A DNA stretch of 64,000 bases from Robertkochia marina (GTDB lineage Bacteria > Bacteroidota > Bacteroidia > Flavobacteriales > Flavobacteriaceae), in the NCBI RefSeq assembly GCF_004799345.1, contig NZ_SSMC01000004.1, forward strand, positions 62,001 through 126,000. Reading direction: 5' to 3'. The translations under genes were made by a program, and so were the position numbers. The notes beneath the pieces were generated by a model. The model saw only the letters and a program-made list of their open reading frames with translations. It was not told the DNA's origin and did no database searches. Below, one piece after another: positions 10,154 through 18,038 of the stretch (positions within the stretch are counted from its first letter, which is position 1; the number at the start of each line of letters is the position of its first letter).

Positions 10154-10167
10154 CGCAAACGTTTGCG
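10154..10167. promoter_or_regulatory. 14-bp palindrome, LacI/PurR-box-like operator candidate
   Basis: CGCAAACGTTTGCG is a perfect inverted repeat with a central CG, the form of LacI-family operators; it coincides with the E. coli PurR consensus core. It lies about 75 bp upstream of the susC start codon. The regulator that binds it is unknown, and the adjacent regulator gene is of the DeoR family. Confidence 0.5.
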
Positions 10168-10353
10168 TTTTTTCGCAGTATTTCTGGCGTTTTCATCCGT
10201 AACCTGCCGTTTTCAAGTAAGACTATCCTCTCAAATAACGTCAATTTTTCTAATTTATGCAAGTTATTGCTGTTTTATATTGGAAAAAAACGTATTATTA
10301 GGAAGAATTTACCGACAAGAAACTGCAAAAAACTGCAGATTTAGATTTTTTGC

Positions 10354-10361
10354 TATCTTTG
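10354..10361 (+). promoter_or_regulatory. Bacteroidota -7 element (TATCTTTG) for deoR
   Basis: Exact match to TAnnTTTG, 20 bp before the chosen deoR start codon at 10382. No clear TTG was found at the -33 position; the AACTGCA direct repeats at 10321-10337 occupy that place, as expected for a repressor site. Confidence 0.55.
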
Positions 10362-10381
10362 TTAAAATAATTACAAAAATT

Positions 10382-11131
10382 ATGTTAAAAGCCGAGCGCC
10401 ATCAACACATCCTGAATGAGGTGAGCATCCGAAGCCGGATCCAGCTCTCTGACATTGCCGATACCCTGGGGGTGAGCATCGATACCATACGAAGAGATGT
10501 CAAGGAATTAGATGACAATAAAAAGTTGAAAAAGGTGCACGGAGGAGCCATTTCCTTAGGCTATAATATTTTTCCGTTTTCCAATAACGAGGTTTTTAAC
10601 AAAGAAAAGAAGGCGCAGATCGCTCAAAAGGCCATTACCCTGATCAAAGAGAACGCTGTGATCCTGATGAGTGGAGGTACCACGAATCTTGAACTGGCCC
10701 GGCAATTACCGGCCGATATGGATATTACAGTATTTACACCCAGCCTGCCTATTGCCATGCAATTGCTGGCCCACCCCAAGGCCGAGGTCATTGTGATCGG
10801 AGGAAAGGTCTCAAAAGATGCCCAATTGGCTATTGGCGCCCAGGTGGTGCAGGAACTGGGGAATATCAGGGCCGATCTGTGTTTTTTGGGTACCGGTTAC
10901 CTGGATATTGAACACGGATTGACCGAATTTGATTATGAGGTGGTACAGGTAAAAAAAGCCATGATCAATAGTTCAAGACGTATCGTATCTTTGTGTATTT
11001 CAGAAAAACTTAACTCTGTACAACGCTTTAAGACCTGTGATATCCGGGATATAGATACCCTGATCACTGAATTGCCGCCCGATGCAGAAGTATTAAGGCC
11101 ATATCAGTCTTTTAACGTAAACCTTTTATAA
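10382..11131 (+). CDS. DeoR/GlpR-family transcriptional regulator
   Basis: The start at MLKAERHQHIL is chosen because DeoR proteins begin exactly this way and a TAnnTTTG element lies just upstream. The 249-residue protein has the DeoR winged-helix domain (about residues 1-57: IQLSDIADTLGVSIDTIRRDVKEL, then KVHGGA) and the phosphosugar-sensing domain with ILMSGGTTNLELARQLP. DeoR proteins usually sense sugar phosphates, so MurNAc-6-P or GlcNAc-6-P is a natural effector candidate given that murQ follows 13 bp downstream. It is probably the local regulator of both divergent operons. Confidence 0.92.
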   Translation: MLKAERHQHILNEVSIRSRIQLSDIADTLGVSIDTIRRDVKELDDNKKLKKVHGGAISLGYNIFPFSNNEVFNKEKKAQIAQKAITLIKENAVILMSGGTTNLELARQLPADMDITVFTPSLPIAMQLLAHPKAEVIVIGGKVSKDAQLAIGAQVVQELGNIRADLCFLGTGYLDIEHGLTEFDYEVVQVKKAMINSSRRIVSLCISEKLNSVQRFKTCDIRDIDTLITELPPDAEVLRPYQSFNVNLL

Positions 11132-11144
11132 CAGGTAGAAGAAC

Positions 11145-11951
11145 ATGACTAAGATCACAGAACAATCATCCCTTCATGATCATTTGGAAAGGATGTCTTC
11201 TGAGGAATTGCTCAGGAGAATGAATGAAGAGGATAAGAAAGTGGCTGAGGCCGTTGAGAAGGTGATACCCCAGGTAGCCCTCCTGGTAGAAGAACTTACG
11301 GGTCGATTCCTTGATGGAGGACGATTATTTTATATCGGGGCCGGTACCAGCGGAAGACTGGGTGTCCTGGATGCCTCTGAAATTCCTCCTACCTTCGGTA
11401 TGCCCTTTGATCGGGTGGTAGGGCTCATTGCCGGTGGTGATGGCGCTATTAGAAAAGCCGTGGAGTTTGCCGAAGATGATACCAGCCAGGCCTGGAAAGA
11501 CCTGATGGAATACAATATCACAGAGAATGATGTGGTGGTAGGCATTGCAGCCTCCGGAACCACTCCCTACGTGTTGGGAGGAATGAAGGCCGCTAAGGAA
11601 CACGGAATTCTCACCGCCGGAATTACCAATAATCCCGGATCGCCCCTGGCGAAGGCTGTCGATATTCCCATTGAGGTTAACGTAGGTCCGGAATTCGTTA
11701 CCGGGAGTACCAGAATGAAAAGCGGAACCTCTCAAAAACTGGTGCTGAATATGATCAGTACCGCCCTGATGATCCGCATCGGAAGAGTGGAAGGGAATAA
11801 GATGGTGAACATGCAGCTCAACAATAAAAAGCTGGTGCACCGCGGTATTCGTTTTATCATGGAAGCTACCGGTATTGACCAGAAAACCGCCGCCAAAACC
11901 CTGGAAATGTACGGCTCTGTGAAAAAGGCCATACAGGCTTTGAGGGGATAG
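11145..11951 (+). CDS. murQ: N-acetylmuramic acid 6-phosphate etherase
   Basis: This 268-residue SIS-domain protein has the MurQ motifs LFYIGAGTSGRLGVLDASE and VGPEFVTGSTRMKSGTSQK. E79 (in ASE) and E110 (in FAEDD) align by spacing with the catalytic E83 and E114 of E. coli MurQ. The C-terminal MEATGIDQKTAAKTLE helix pair is also conserved. The enzyme removes D-lactate from MurNAc-6-P to give GlcNAc-6-P in the cytoplasm. It is slightly shorter than the E. coli protein (about 298). It follows deoR by 13 bp. No MurNAc kinase (MurK/AnmK) is encoded in the window, so the phosphorylating step must be elsewhere. Confidence 0.96.
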   Translation: MTKITEQSSLHDHLERMSSEELLRRMNEEDKKVAEAVEKVIPQVALLVEELTGRFLDGGRLFYIGAGTSGRLGVLDASEIPPTFGMPFDRVVGLIAGGDGAIRKAVEFAEDDTSQAWKDLMEYNITENDVVVGIAASGTTPYVLGGMKAAKEHGILTAGITNNPGSPLAKAVDIPIEVNVGPEFVTGSTRMKSGTSQKLVLNMISTALMIRIGRVEGNKMVNMQLNNKKLVHRGIRFIMEATGIDQKTAAKTLEMYGSVKKAIQALRG

Positions 11952-12362
11952 TTTACAGTTAGCAGTTTACAGTTAGCAGTTTGCAGATTGTACTTTTCGA
12001 TTTTCAATACCCGATTTCAAAAGTTTGTTTTCGCCTTTGCGGGGCCGAGCGTAAAGGGCCGAACGGTAGTGAAAGGTTCGGTGAACCTTTCATAGTGAGG
12101 AGCCAGGAGGTGCGATGGCAAGTGAACCATTTTAGCGAACCTGCCTGACGGCAGCCAGGGGAGCCAGCCGGCGGGATGGCAGGAAGGCCGGGGTGGTTAG
12201 CAAGTTCCTTAACGTCTGAATTGATAATCCGTCAGTGGTAGGCCATTGCATGGCCTCGCGAAGACGATCATAATCCTTACCCGCATAACCGCATAACGGT
12301 ATACCTGCCTGCCGCAGGCAGGACTGCCTAACTTTGCCTATATTTAGACAAAAATTTCTTCT
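11952..12362. repeat. Intergenic repeat cluster murQ-amidase
   Basis: This 411-bp gap starts immediately after the murQ stop with five heptamers at 11952-11986 (TTTACAG, TTAGCAG, TTTACAG, TTAGCAG, TTTGCAG). A hairpin with 9-bp arms lies at 12071-12091 (GAAAGGTTC, GGT loop). Another lies at 12240-12256 (AGGCCAT/ATGGCCT). Octamers CCGCATAA twice and CGGTATAC lie at 12281-12304, and a 9-bp-arm palindrome CCTGCCTGC-C-GCAGGCAGG lies at 12304-12322. A -7 promoter element for the next gene lies at 12329-12336. No coding sequence was recognised. Confidence 0.75.
12329..12336 (+). promoter_or_regulatory. -7 element (TAACTTTG) for the amidase gene
   Basis: Exact TAnnTTTG match 26 bp before the amidase start codon, immediately downstream of the CCTGCC palindrome. 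No TTG at the -33 position was seen. Confidence 0.45.
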
Positions 12363-14003
12363 ATGCGTACTACTTTACTTTCTTTAGTGCTTATGCTCTC
12401 TCTCTTTGGCTGTAAACAGGAGAAGGAAGAGGTGCCGGGTTATAATGAAGCACTGCTGATCGAACAGCAACAGGAGCATGAAAATCCCAGAATGCGTTAT
12501 AAGCTGATAGCTTCCAGGGTAGAGCGACCCGATATGTTCGCGCCCTTTGAAAAGGCACTTGATAAATTTGGGGAAGAGCGCTATACAGAAATGATGCCCC
12601 TGGTACTGGAGCGATCTATTCCTGAAATTCAGGAATCGGTGGCTGCCGAAGAATTCACCTATGAAGAGCTTTGCCTGTTCTACCTGTGGCGAATAAGAAA
12701 ATACGAGCAAAACCCTGAAACATCATTGCACACCATTATCAGTCTTAATCCACAGATCTTGGAACAGGCTGCCGCCATGGATCGTTTGAGACAACAACAG
12801 GAAAATAAGCATCCCATTTTCGGAATGCCTGTATTATTAAAGGATAATATCGGGGCTGAAGGTATGCCAACAACAGCGGGAGCTGTAGTGCTTCAGGATA
12901 ATATGGCAGGTGATGCCTTTATTACCAAACAACTTAAAAGTAAAGGAGCTCTGATTCTCGGAAAAGCAAATCTTAGTGAGTGGGCTTACTATTTCTGCCA
13001 GGGATGTCCGGTGGGGTATTCGGCCATTGGAGGGCAGACCCTGAATCCATACGGTCCCCGGGAATTCGAAACCGGTGGTTCCAGTTCCGGAAGCGGAGTG
13101 GCAATTGCCGCAAACTATGCGGTGGGGGCTGTAGGTAGTGAAACCTCCGGGTCGATCTTGTCGCCCTCCGGCCAGAATTCCGTGGTGGGCTTAAAGCCAA
13201 CCATAGGGGTCCTCGGAAGAACGGGGATCGTACCGATCTCGAGTACTCTTGATACTCCGGGACCTATGACTAAGAATGTTACCGACAACGTGATCCTGAT
13301 GGATGCCATGTCAGGAGAAGATCCTGATGATGCTGCTTCCCTGGGAGGCACCGCAGATTATCTTGCCGCCCTTTCGGGTACTGAGCTGCAAGGCAAACGT
13401 CTTGGGGTTTACCAACCCTATATGGAGAGTGACAGTCTTTATGCTCAGGCGGTGGAGGCATTGCGTAAAGCCGGTGCTGAGATCCTGGTCTATGAAGAGC
13501 AGGAGGGAGGCCGTATGCAAGGTTTTACCACCTTGTTGAATATGGATATGAAATACGATCTGCCGGCCTACCTGGAAGAACATTCCTCCAAGAATATTAC
13601 TGTGAGAGAGGTAGCTGATATAGCGCAGTTTAATCTGCAGGATACGCTGGTTAGAATGCCTTACGGACAAAAATATTTTCAGGATATCATTGCCGATACC
13701 ACCTCGAGTACGGCCCTTGAAGCTATCAAAGAAACTTTAAGGGTAGAAGGACAGAAACGATTTGATATGGCTCTAAAAATTGATAATGTTGATGCCTTTT
13801 TGTCGATCAATAATTATTCGGCCGGCTATGCGGCTGTGGCTAAATATCCCGCTTTGTGTGTGCCCATGGGCTACACCCCATCCGGAGAGCCGGAAGGCAT
13901 TACCCTGATCGGACTGCCTTATTCAGAGAAAGAATTGCTGGAACTGGGTATGGCCATAGAAACTGTGCTTAAGGCCCGAAAACAACCGGAAATCTATAAA
14001 TAA
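12363..14003 (+). CDS. Amidase-signature family lipoprotein
   Basis: This 546-residue protein starts with a lipoprotein signal (MRTTLLSLVLMLSLFGC, C17). The amidase-signature triad is visible: K160 (MPVLLKDN), cis-Ser S240 (ETGGSSSGSG) and nucleophile S264 (GSETSGSI), with the 24-residue Ser-Ser spacing seen in FAAH-type enzymes. It is envelope-located, unlike the cytoplasmic GatA. The closest functional analogues known to me are peptide amidases. Its place after murQ makes hydrolysis of an amide in peptidoglycan-derived material (for example amidated stem peptides) an attractive but unproven idea. It has its own promoter-like element. Confidence 0.87.
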   Translation: MRTTLLSLVLMLSLFGCKQEKEEVPGYNEALLIEQQQEHENPRMRYKLIASRVERPDMFAPFEKALDKFGEERYTEMMPLVLERSIPEIQESVAAEEFTYEELCLFYLWRIRKYEQNPETSLHTIISLNPQILEQAAAMDRLRQQQENKHPIFGMPVLLKDNIGAEGMPTTAGAVVLQDNMAGDAFITKQLKSKGALILGKANLSEWAYYFCQGCPVGYSAIGGQTLNPYGPREFETGGSSSGSGVAIAANYAVGAVGSETSGSILSPSGQNSVVGLKPTIGVLGRTGIVPISSTLDTPGPMTKNVTDNVILMDAMSGEDPDDAASLGGTADYLAALSGTELQGKRLGVYQPYMESDSLYAQAVEALRKAGAEILVYEEQEGGRMQGFTTLLNMDMKYDLPAYLEEHSSKNITVREVADIAQFNLQDTLVRMPYGQKYFQDIIADTTSSTALEAIKETLRVEGQKRFDMALKIDNVDAFLSINNYSAGYAAVAKYPALCVPMGYTPSGEPEGITLIGLPYSEKELLELGMAIETVLKARKQPEIYK

Positions 14004-14008
14004 TTGTT

Positions 14009-14287
14009 ATGTCAGAACGTAACCTGGTCATTGTGACCAAGATCATCGGCTATTATTGTGGTTTTTATATGGGGGTTAAATTGTATGCGGTGTTTTCCGG
14101 AACCCCCTTGCCGGGGCCCCAGCTGGTGCTGGCAGGATTGCTGTTCCTTTTGGGTTTTACGGCCTTTTACCTGTTGAAAAAGGAAAAACACAACTGGCCT
14201 TTCGCCCTTTTTGGGATCGTAGTGGTAAGTGCCCTTCGATATTTTGAAAATGACCTGGTGGTGTGGCTTTCAGGTATTTTGGGATGA
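14009..14287 (+). CDS. Small membrane protein, unknown function
   Basis: This 92-residue protein has about three hydrophobic segments (IGYYCGFYMGVKLYAVF, LVLAGLLFLLGFTAFYLL, WPFALFGIVVVSALRYF). I do not recognise a family. It starts 5 bp after the amidase stop, so it is probably co-transcribed. No catalytic motif is visible. Confidence 0.7.
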   Translation: MSERNLVIVTKIIGYYCGFYMGVKLYAVFSGTPLPGPQLVLAGLLFLLGFTAFYLLKKEKHNWPFALFGIVVVSALRYFENDLVVWLSGILG

Positions 14288-14630
14288 CATTTGCAAAAAC
14301 CAATGTTCAAATCCGAAATTCCATAGGGTGACGACAGATTGAATCGCAGGTGTTACCTCGAGTGATTCCGCAAGCGGAATCGTATCGAGAGGCTGTTGAT
14401 CCTGAATTGTTCTCGATACACCACGCTTTTAGCGTGGCACTCGAACTGACGCCTCGGGATAACTGTAGAAAATAAATAATCTCTCAGCGGAATCCATAAA
14501 TACGATGGCTGTTGCAAACTGCAAACTGCAAACTGCGAACTACTAACTGCCACCTCACATTTCCATTCAAACACTACGTGAAATCCAGCATCTTATCGTA
14601 ATTTTGCATCCTGCAAAAAAAAATCAGGCT
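14288..14630. repeat. Intergenic hairpins and CTGCAAA heptamers before rimO
   Basis: This 343-bp gap contains a hairpin with 8-bp arms at 14364-14381 (GATTCCGC-AA-GCGGAATC), a second at 14421-14437 (CCACGCT-TTT-AGCGTGG), both next to CTCGA(T) sequences, and a heptamer array at 14514-14548 (GCAAACT three times, then GCGAACT and ACTAACT). A promoter element for rimO lies at its end. No coding sequence was recognised. Confidence 0.7.
14599..14606 (+). promoter_or_regulatory. -7 element (TAATTTTG) for rimO
   Basis: Exact TAnnTTTG match 24 bp before the chosen rimO start at 14631; this placement also argues against a TTG start at 14604, which lies inside the element. Confidence 0.55.
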
Positions 14631-15935
14631 ATGAGAACGAGGTCCTTAAAAAAGAATAAGATCAATGTGGTTACCCTGGGGTGCTCTAAGAATGTTTACG
14701 ACAGTGAGGTTCTGATGGGGCAGTTAAAAGCCAGTGGTAAGGATGTGGTGCATGAGGAAGAAGGTAATATCGTGGTGATCAATACCTGTGGATTTATCAA
14801 TAATGCCAAGGAGGAGAGCGTGAACACCATCCTGGAGTACCTGCATAAAAAGGAGGAAGGTGAGGTAGACAAGGTTTTTGTAACCGGATGTCTGAGCGAA
14901 CGGTATAAGCCGGATCTCGAAAAAGAAATTCCGGATGTAGACCAGTATTTCGGAACTTCAGATCTGCCGGTGCTACTGAAAGCGCTTGGTGCCGATTACA
15001 AGCATGAGCTTATTGGAGAGCGACTTACCACAACCCCGAAAAACTATGCTTACCTGAAAATAGCGGAAGGATGTGATCGTCCTTGCAGCTTTTGCGCCAT
15101 TCCCCTGATGAGAGGTAAGCACAGAAGTACCCCGATCGAAGACCTGGTAAAGGAAGCAGGGAAGCTGGCAGCAAATGGGGTGAAGGAGTTGATACTTATT
15201 GCCCAGGACCTGACCTATTATGGACTGGACCTTTATAAAAAACGTGCCTTGGCCGATCTGTTAAAGGAATTGGTAAAGGTAGAAGGCATTGAATGGATCC
15301 GCTTGCATTATGCTTTTCCGACAGGATTTCCAAAAGATGTACTTGACGTGATCAGGGAAGAACCAAAGGTTTGTAATTATATTGATATTCCTTTACAGCA
15401 CATTTCTGATAAGATCCTCAAATCAATGCGTAGGGGTACTACTTATGAAAAAACAACCAACCTGCTGAAGGACTTCAGAACAGCTGTTCCGGATATGGCT
15501 ATCAGAACAACTCTTATTGTTGGCTACCCCGGAGAGACGGAAGAAGATTTTAACATTCTTAAAGAATGGGTGAAGGAGATGCGGTTTGAACGATTGGGAT
15601 GCTTTACCTACAGCCATGAAGAAAACACCCATGCCTACAACCTGGAGGATGACGTGCCGGAGGAAGTAAAGCAGCAACGAGCATCAGAGATCATGGAACT
15701 TCAGTCGCAGATCTCCTGGGAGCTTAACCAGGAAAAGATCGGCAATACCTATCGCTGTATCATAGACCGAAAAGAAGGGAATTATTTTGTTGGAAGAACA
15801 GAATTTGACTCCCCGGATGTTGACAATGAGGTGTTGATCGATGCCACAGAACACTATGTTAAAATAGGAGAATATACCATGGTGGAGATCACCGATGCAG
15901 GAGATTTTGATCTTTACGGGATTCCTGTAAAGTAA
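14631..15935 (+). CDS. rimO: Ribosomal protein S12 methylthiotransferase RimO
   Basis: The start at MRTRSLKKNK is chosen because a -7 promoter element covers the alternative TTG start. The 434-residue protein has an N-terminal UPF0004 domain with conserved cysteines (TLGCSKN, NTCGF, TGCLSER), the radical-SAM cluster motif CDRPCSFC (CxxxCxxC), and a C-terminal TRAM domain. The short TLGCSKNxYDSE and HYAFPTG motifs are of RimO rather than MiaB type. It methylthiolates Asp in ribosomal protein S12. It is followed by a strong terminator. Confidence 0.95.
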   Translation: MRTRSLKKNKINVVTLGCSKNVYDSEVLMGQLKASGKDVVHEEEGNIVVINTCGFINNAKEESVNTILEYLHKKEEGEVDKVFVTGCLSERYKPDLEKEIPDVDQYFGTSDLPVLLKALGADYKHELIGERLTTTPKNYAYLKIAEGCDRPCSFCAIPLMRGKHRSTPIEDLVKEAGKLAANGVKELILIAQDLTYYGLDLYKKRALADLLKELVKVEGIEWIRLHYAFPTGFPKDVLDVIREEPKVCNYIDIPLQHISDKILKSMRRGTTYEKTTNLLKDFRTAVPDMAIRTTLIVGYPGETEEDFNILKEWVKEMRFERLGCFTYSHEENTHAYNLEDDVPEEVKQQRASEIMELQSQISWELNQEKIGNTYRCIIDRKEGNYFVGRTEFDSPDVDNEVLIDATEHYVKIGEYTMVEITDAGDFDLYGIPVK

Positions 15936-15957
15936 AAGCTATAGATAGCAATGTAAG

Positions 15958-15987
15958 AAGCTTCCCTTTTGCAGGGAGGCTTTTTTT
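15958..15987 (+). terminator. Rho-independent terminator after rimO
   Basis: AAGCTTCCCT and AGGGAGGCTT form a 10-bp stem (one G-U pair) with a TTTGC loop followed by seven T. It overlaps the stop of the convergent TPR gene. Confidence 0.85.
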
Positions 15988-17584
15988 ATGCTTTTTGCGG
16001 ATATTTCATGTTGTTGCTGAGCTGCTCTTTGAATTGTTTGACCAGGGCGGGTTTGTCGGCCATCTCAGCAGCCTTCAGAGCCCCTTCCAGGGTCAGGGTT
16101 CGGTTTGGCGTTCTCTGTAATGCCTTTTGATATGTTTTCAAAGCTTCTGAAGCGCGCCCTTGAGTTAACAGCCAGTCTGCGTACATTTCAAGGGTAGGTT
16201 TTTGAATGACAGGAGGCCCGTAGCTATAGCTCAATCTTTCTTCTATGGCTACCGCTTCCTTCAGGAATCTCTCGGTTAATTCAGGATCATTCTCCAGTAT
16301 TGCTTTGTAGGCTTTCAGTTGAAAGATCATGGCTTGCGTAAATTGAAGGTCAGTTTGGTTGGCAGTTTCCCGTGTCAGGTTGGTACATCCGGGATATCCT
16401 TTTTCCAGGTTATCAACCAGGACAGCTTCCCGGCTGAGATCTGTTTCCATATTTTGAATGATTTCCAACAGTGCTTCCAAGTCTTTTTCCATAGAGGCTT
16501 TCAATCCTTCAATAAACATATATTGAGCCCTGATGGTAATATTCAGGTCTGCCACTTCAACGGGAATGTTACCTATGGCGTCAGTCCAATCATTGGTTTC
16601 CACCAGGTAGGTGCCTTTGAGAAATACCATATGCGACCTTCCTCTTTTAGAGGGGGTGGCAGCTACGTAATCTGAAAGGTTAATGGTCATTTCTTTAGCA
16701 AGGTCCGTTCGGCCCTGTTGGAGGTAGCCGTATTGCAGCCAATGATAAGAATGGTAACCCCGTGCATCGTTTGATAGTGATTTTCTTTCCATGCGATTCA
16801 GGCTGGCCTGGTAAGATTCTTCGTTAGAGGCAACTACCTGTTCCCACATCCCCTTGGCTACATAAATATGCGAAGGCATATGAAGGGCGTGACTTGCATC
16901 CGGGGCCACCTTGGCATAAGCATCTGCGGCGTTAAGAGCCAGGTGGGCGTGATCAGGATCGTCATAAGAGTGGATCAGGTAATGCAGGGCTCCGGGGTGT
17001 TTCGGATTTTCATTAAGAACCTCCCGGGCAATGCGGGCCGCTTCCCCATAAACCTCATAATCACGTCCCTCAGAAACCGTTCCGAGAAGTGAGAGGGCAT
17101 AGAAAGAAGCCACCTCATGATTTCCGGGATATTTTTGATAAAGAGCTTTTAGGTACCCGGCGTATTCCTGGTCTCTTTGAGCTTTAGACTTTTCAGGTTG
17201 GTAGAGGATTTTAACGCCAGCTACCAGGTCCTGTTCCAGGGGATCATCTAATTTAAGATGTTCTCTTGATCCCATTTTTTCGAGACTCTCCACTGCTTTC
17301 TCAAAATCCTGTTCAAACCAGATGCTGTGATTGTATGTCATGGCTTCGCCCCAGTAGGCCATCCCCATATCAGGATCAGCGCTGATGGCCTTATGAAAAG
17401 CCTCTCTGGCATCGGTGTACTCGAAGCTGTGCAGAAGCAATAGTCCTTTTTTAAAATGTTCCCGGGCTTTTTCGTTCCCGCTCACTTCAAGGTGTACGAC
17501 TCCTAATTGGTCCTGTTCTTTTTTTTCAGTGGTTTGGCAGGATAAACAAAAGATGAGAATTAATACGGTGATAATGCGTTTCAT
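15986..17584 (-). CDS. TPR-repeat lipoprotein
   Basis: This 532-residue protein begins MKRIITVLILIFCLSCQTTE, a lipoprotein signal with C16. TPR-like helix pairs start at about residue 39 (AREHFKKGLLLLHSFEYTDAREAF-HKAI) and recur near the C-terminus (ASEALKTYQKALQRTPN). The central region contains a conserved H-rich stretch (HALHMPSHIYVAKGMWEQV) typical of a widespread family of uncharacterised TPR proteins. It is probably a scaffold in the envelope. No enzyme motif was seen. It is monocistronic and convergent with rimO. Confidence 0.85.
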   Translation of the reverse strand: MKRIITVLILIFCLSCQTTEKKEQDQLGVVHLEVSGNEKAREHFKKGLLLLHSFEYTDAREAFHKAISADPDMGMAYWGEAMTYNHSIWFEQDFEKAVESLEKMGSREHLKLDDPLEQDLVAGVKILYQPEKSKAQRDQEYAGYLKALYQKYPGNHEVASFYALSLLGTVSEGRDYEVYGEAARIAREVLNENPKHPGALHYLIHSYDDPDHAHLALNAADAYAKVAPDASHALHMPSHIYVAKGMWEQVVASNEESYQASLNRMERKSLSNDARGYHSYHWLQYGYLQQGRTDLAKEMTINLSDYVAATPSKRGRSHMVFLKGTYLVETNDWTDAIGNIPVEVADLNITIRAQYMFIEGLKASMEKDLEALLEIIQNMETDLSREAVLVDNLEKGYPGCTNLTRETANQTDLQFTQAMIFQLKAYKAILENDPELTERFLKEAVAIEERLSYSYGPPVIQKPTLEMYADWLLTQGRASEALKTYQKALQRTPNRTLTLEGALKAAEMADKPALVKQFKEQLSNNMKYPQKA

Positions 17585-18038
17585 CGTTTTGGATGTTGGT
17601 TGGTTTGTAAGCTATTGATATTCAAAAGTTACGAATATTATTTTTGACCGGGATGTGGGGTTAGTTCGAAAAAGTTGGAAATTGGACGTTTTGTGGGTGG
17701 ATGGTTGTTTTTTGAAGTATTTCAAGAAAGTTTCATTCTAATGACCATTCTTAACGTACTGGATGACCCCTTCTGTCAAAGCTTCCAGCTTTCCTTCCTC
17801 GCGCCGTCTGGCACCTTCGCTAAAAACAGCCACCGGCTGTTTTTTTAAACGCTCGGTCCTCGCTTAGCAGGGGAAGGAGAAAGTATTACTAAAAGGAATC
17901 ATATATAAGATAAACACCCGGAATTCACAGCTCATCTTTTTTTTCGGGGTGATCATCTGATGGTTTTACACTTTCCGCAGGTTTTCAGGAATTAATAGTA
18001 TCTTTAATTTATTGTAATGTAATTTCCTGTAAACCTGT
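17585..18038. other. Divergent intergenic region with REP-like hairpin
   Basis: This 454-bp region lies between divergent starts. At 17822-17844 an AAAAACAGCC arm pairs with GGCTGTTTTT across a 3-nt loop. It is flanked by a C/T-rich segment (CCTTCTGTCAAAGCTTCC, CTTTCCTTCCTCGC) and a G/A-rich segment (CTCGCTTAGCAGGGGAAGG) that partly complement each other. A terminator is not expected between divergent genes, so this looks more like a dispersed repeat. A weak promoter element TATCTTTA (one mismatch) lies at 17999-18006. Confidence 0.5.

Larger units (their letters stand above)
10081..10381. promoter_or_regulatory. Divergent regulatory region susC / deoR
   Basis: This 301-bp region between divergent starts carries several candidate sites: a 14-bp palindrome at 10154-10167, direct copies of CGTTTTCA at 10188-10195 and 10208-10215 (20 bp, two helical turns apart), direct copies of AACTGCA at 10321-10327 and 10331-10337 (one turn apart), and a promoter element at 10354-10361. 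The frame of deoR is open back to 10109, but that extension is AT-rich, Phe-rich and not protein-like, so it is treated as non-coding. Confidence 0.6.

Noticed and set aside
10109-10381. N-terminal extension of the DeoR regulator by 91 residues
   Set aside because: The extension is Phe-rich and not protein-like, and a promoter element and operator-like repeats lie inside it; DeoR proteins begin at MLKAERHQ.
11325-11840. 171-codon open frame on the minus strand opposite murQ
   Set aside because: His/Gly-rich, low-similarity shadow frame fully inside murQ.
17822-17844. Rho-independent terminator
   Set aside because: Both flanking genes start here and point away, so no transcript is expected to end; better explained as a dispersed repeat.
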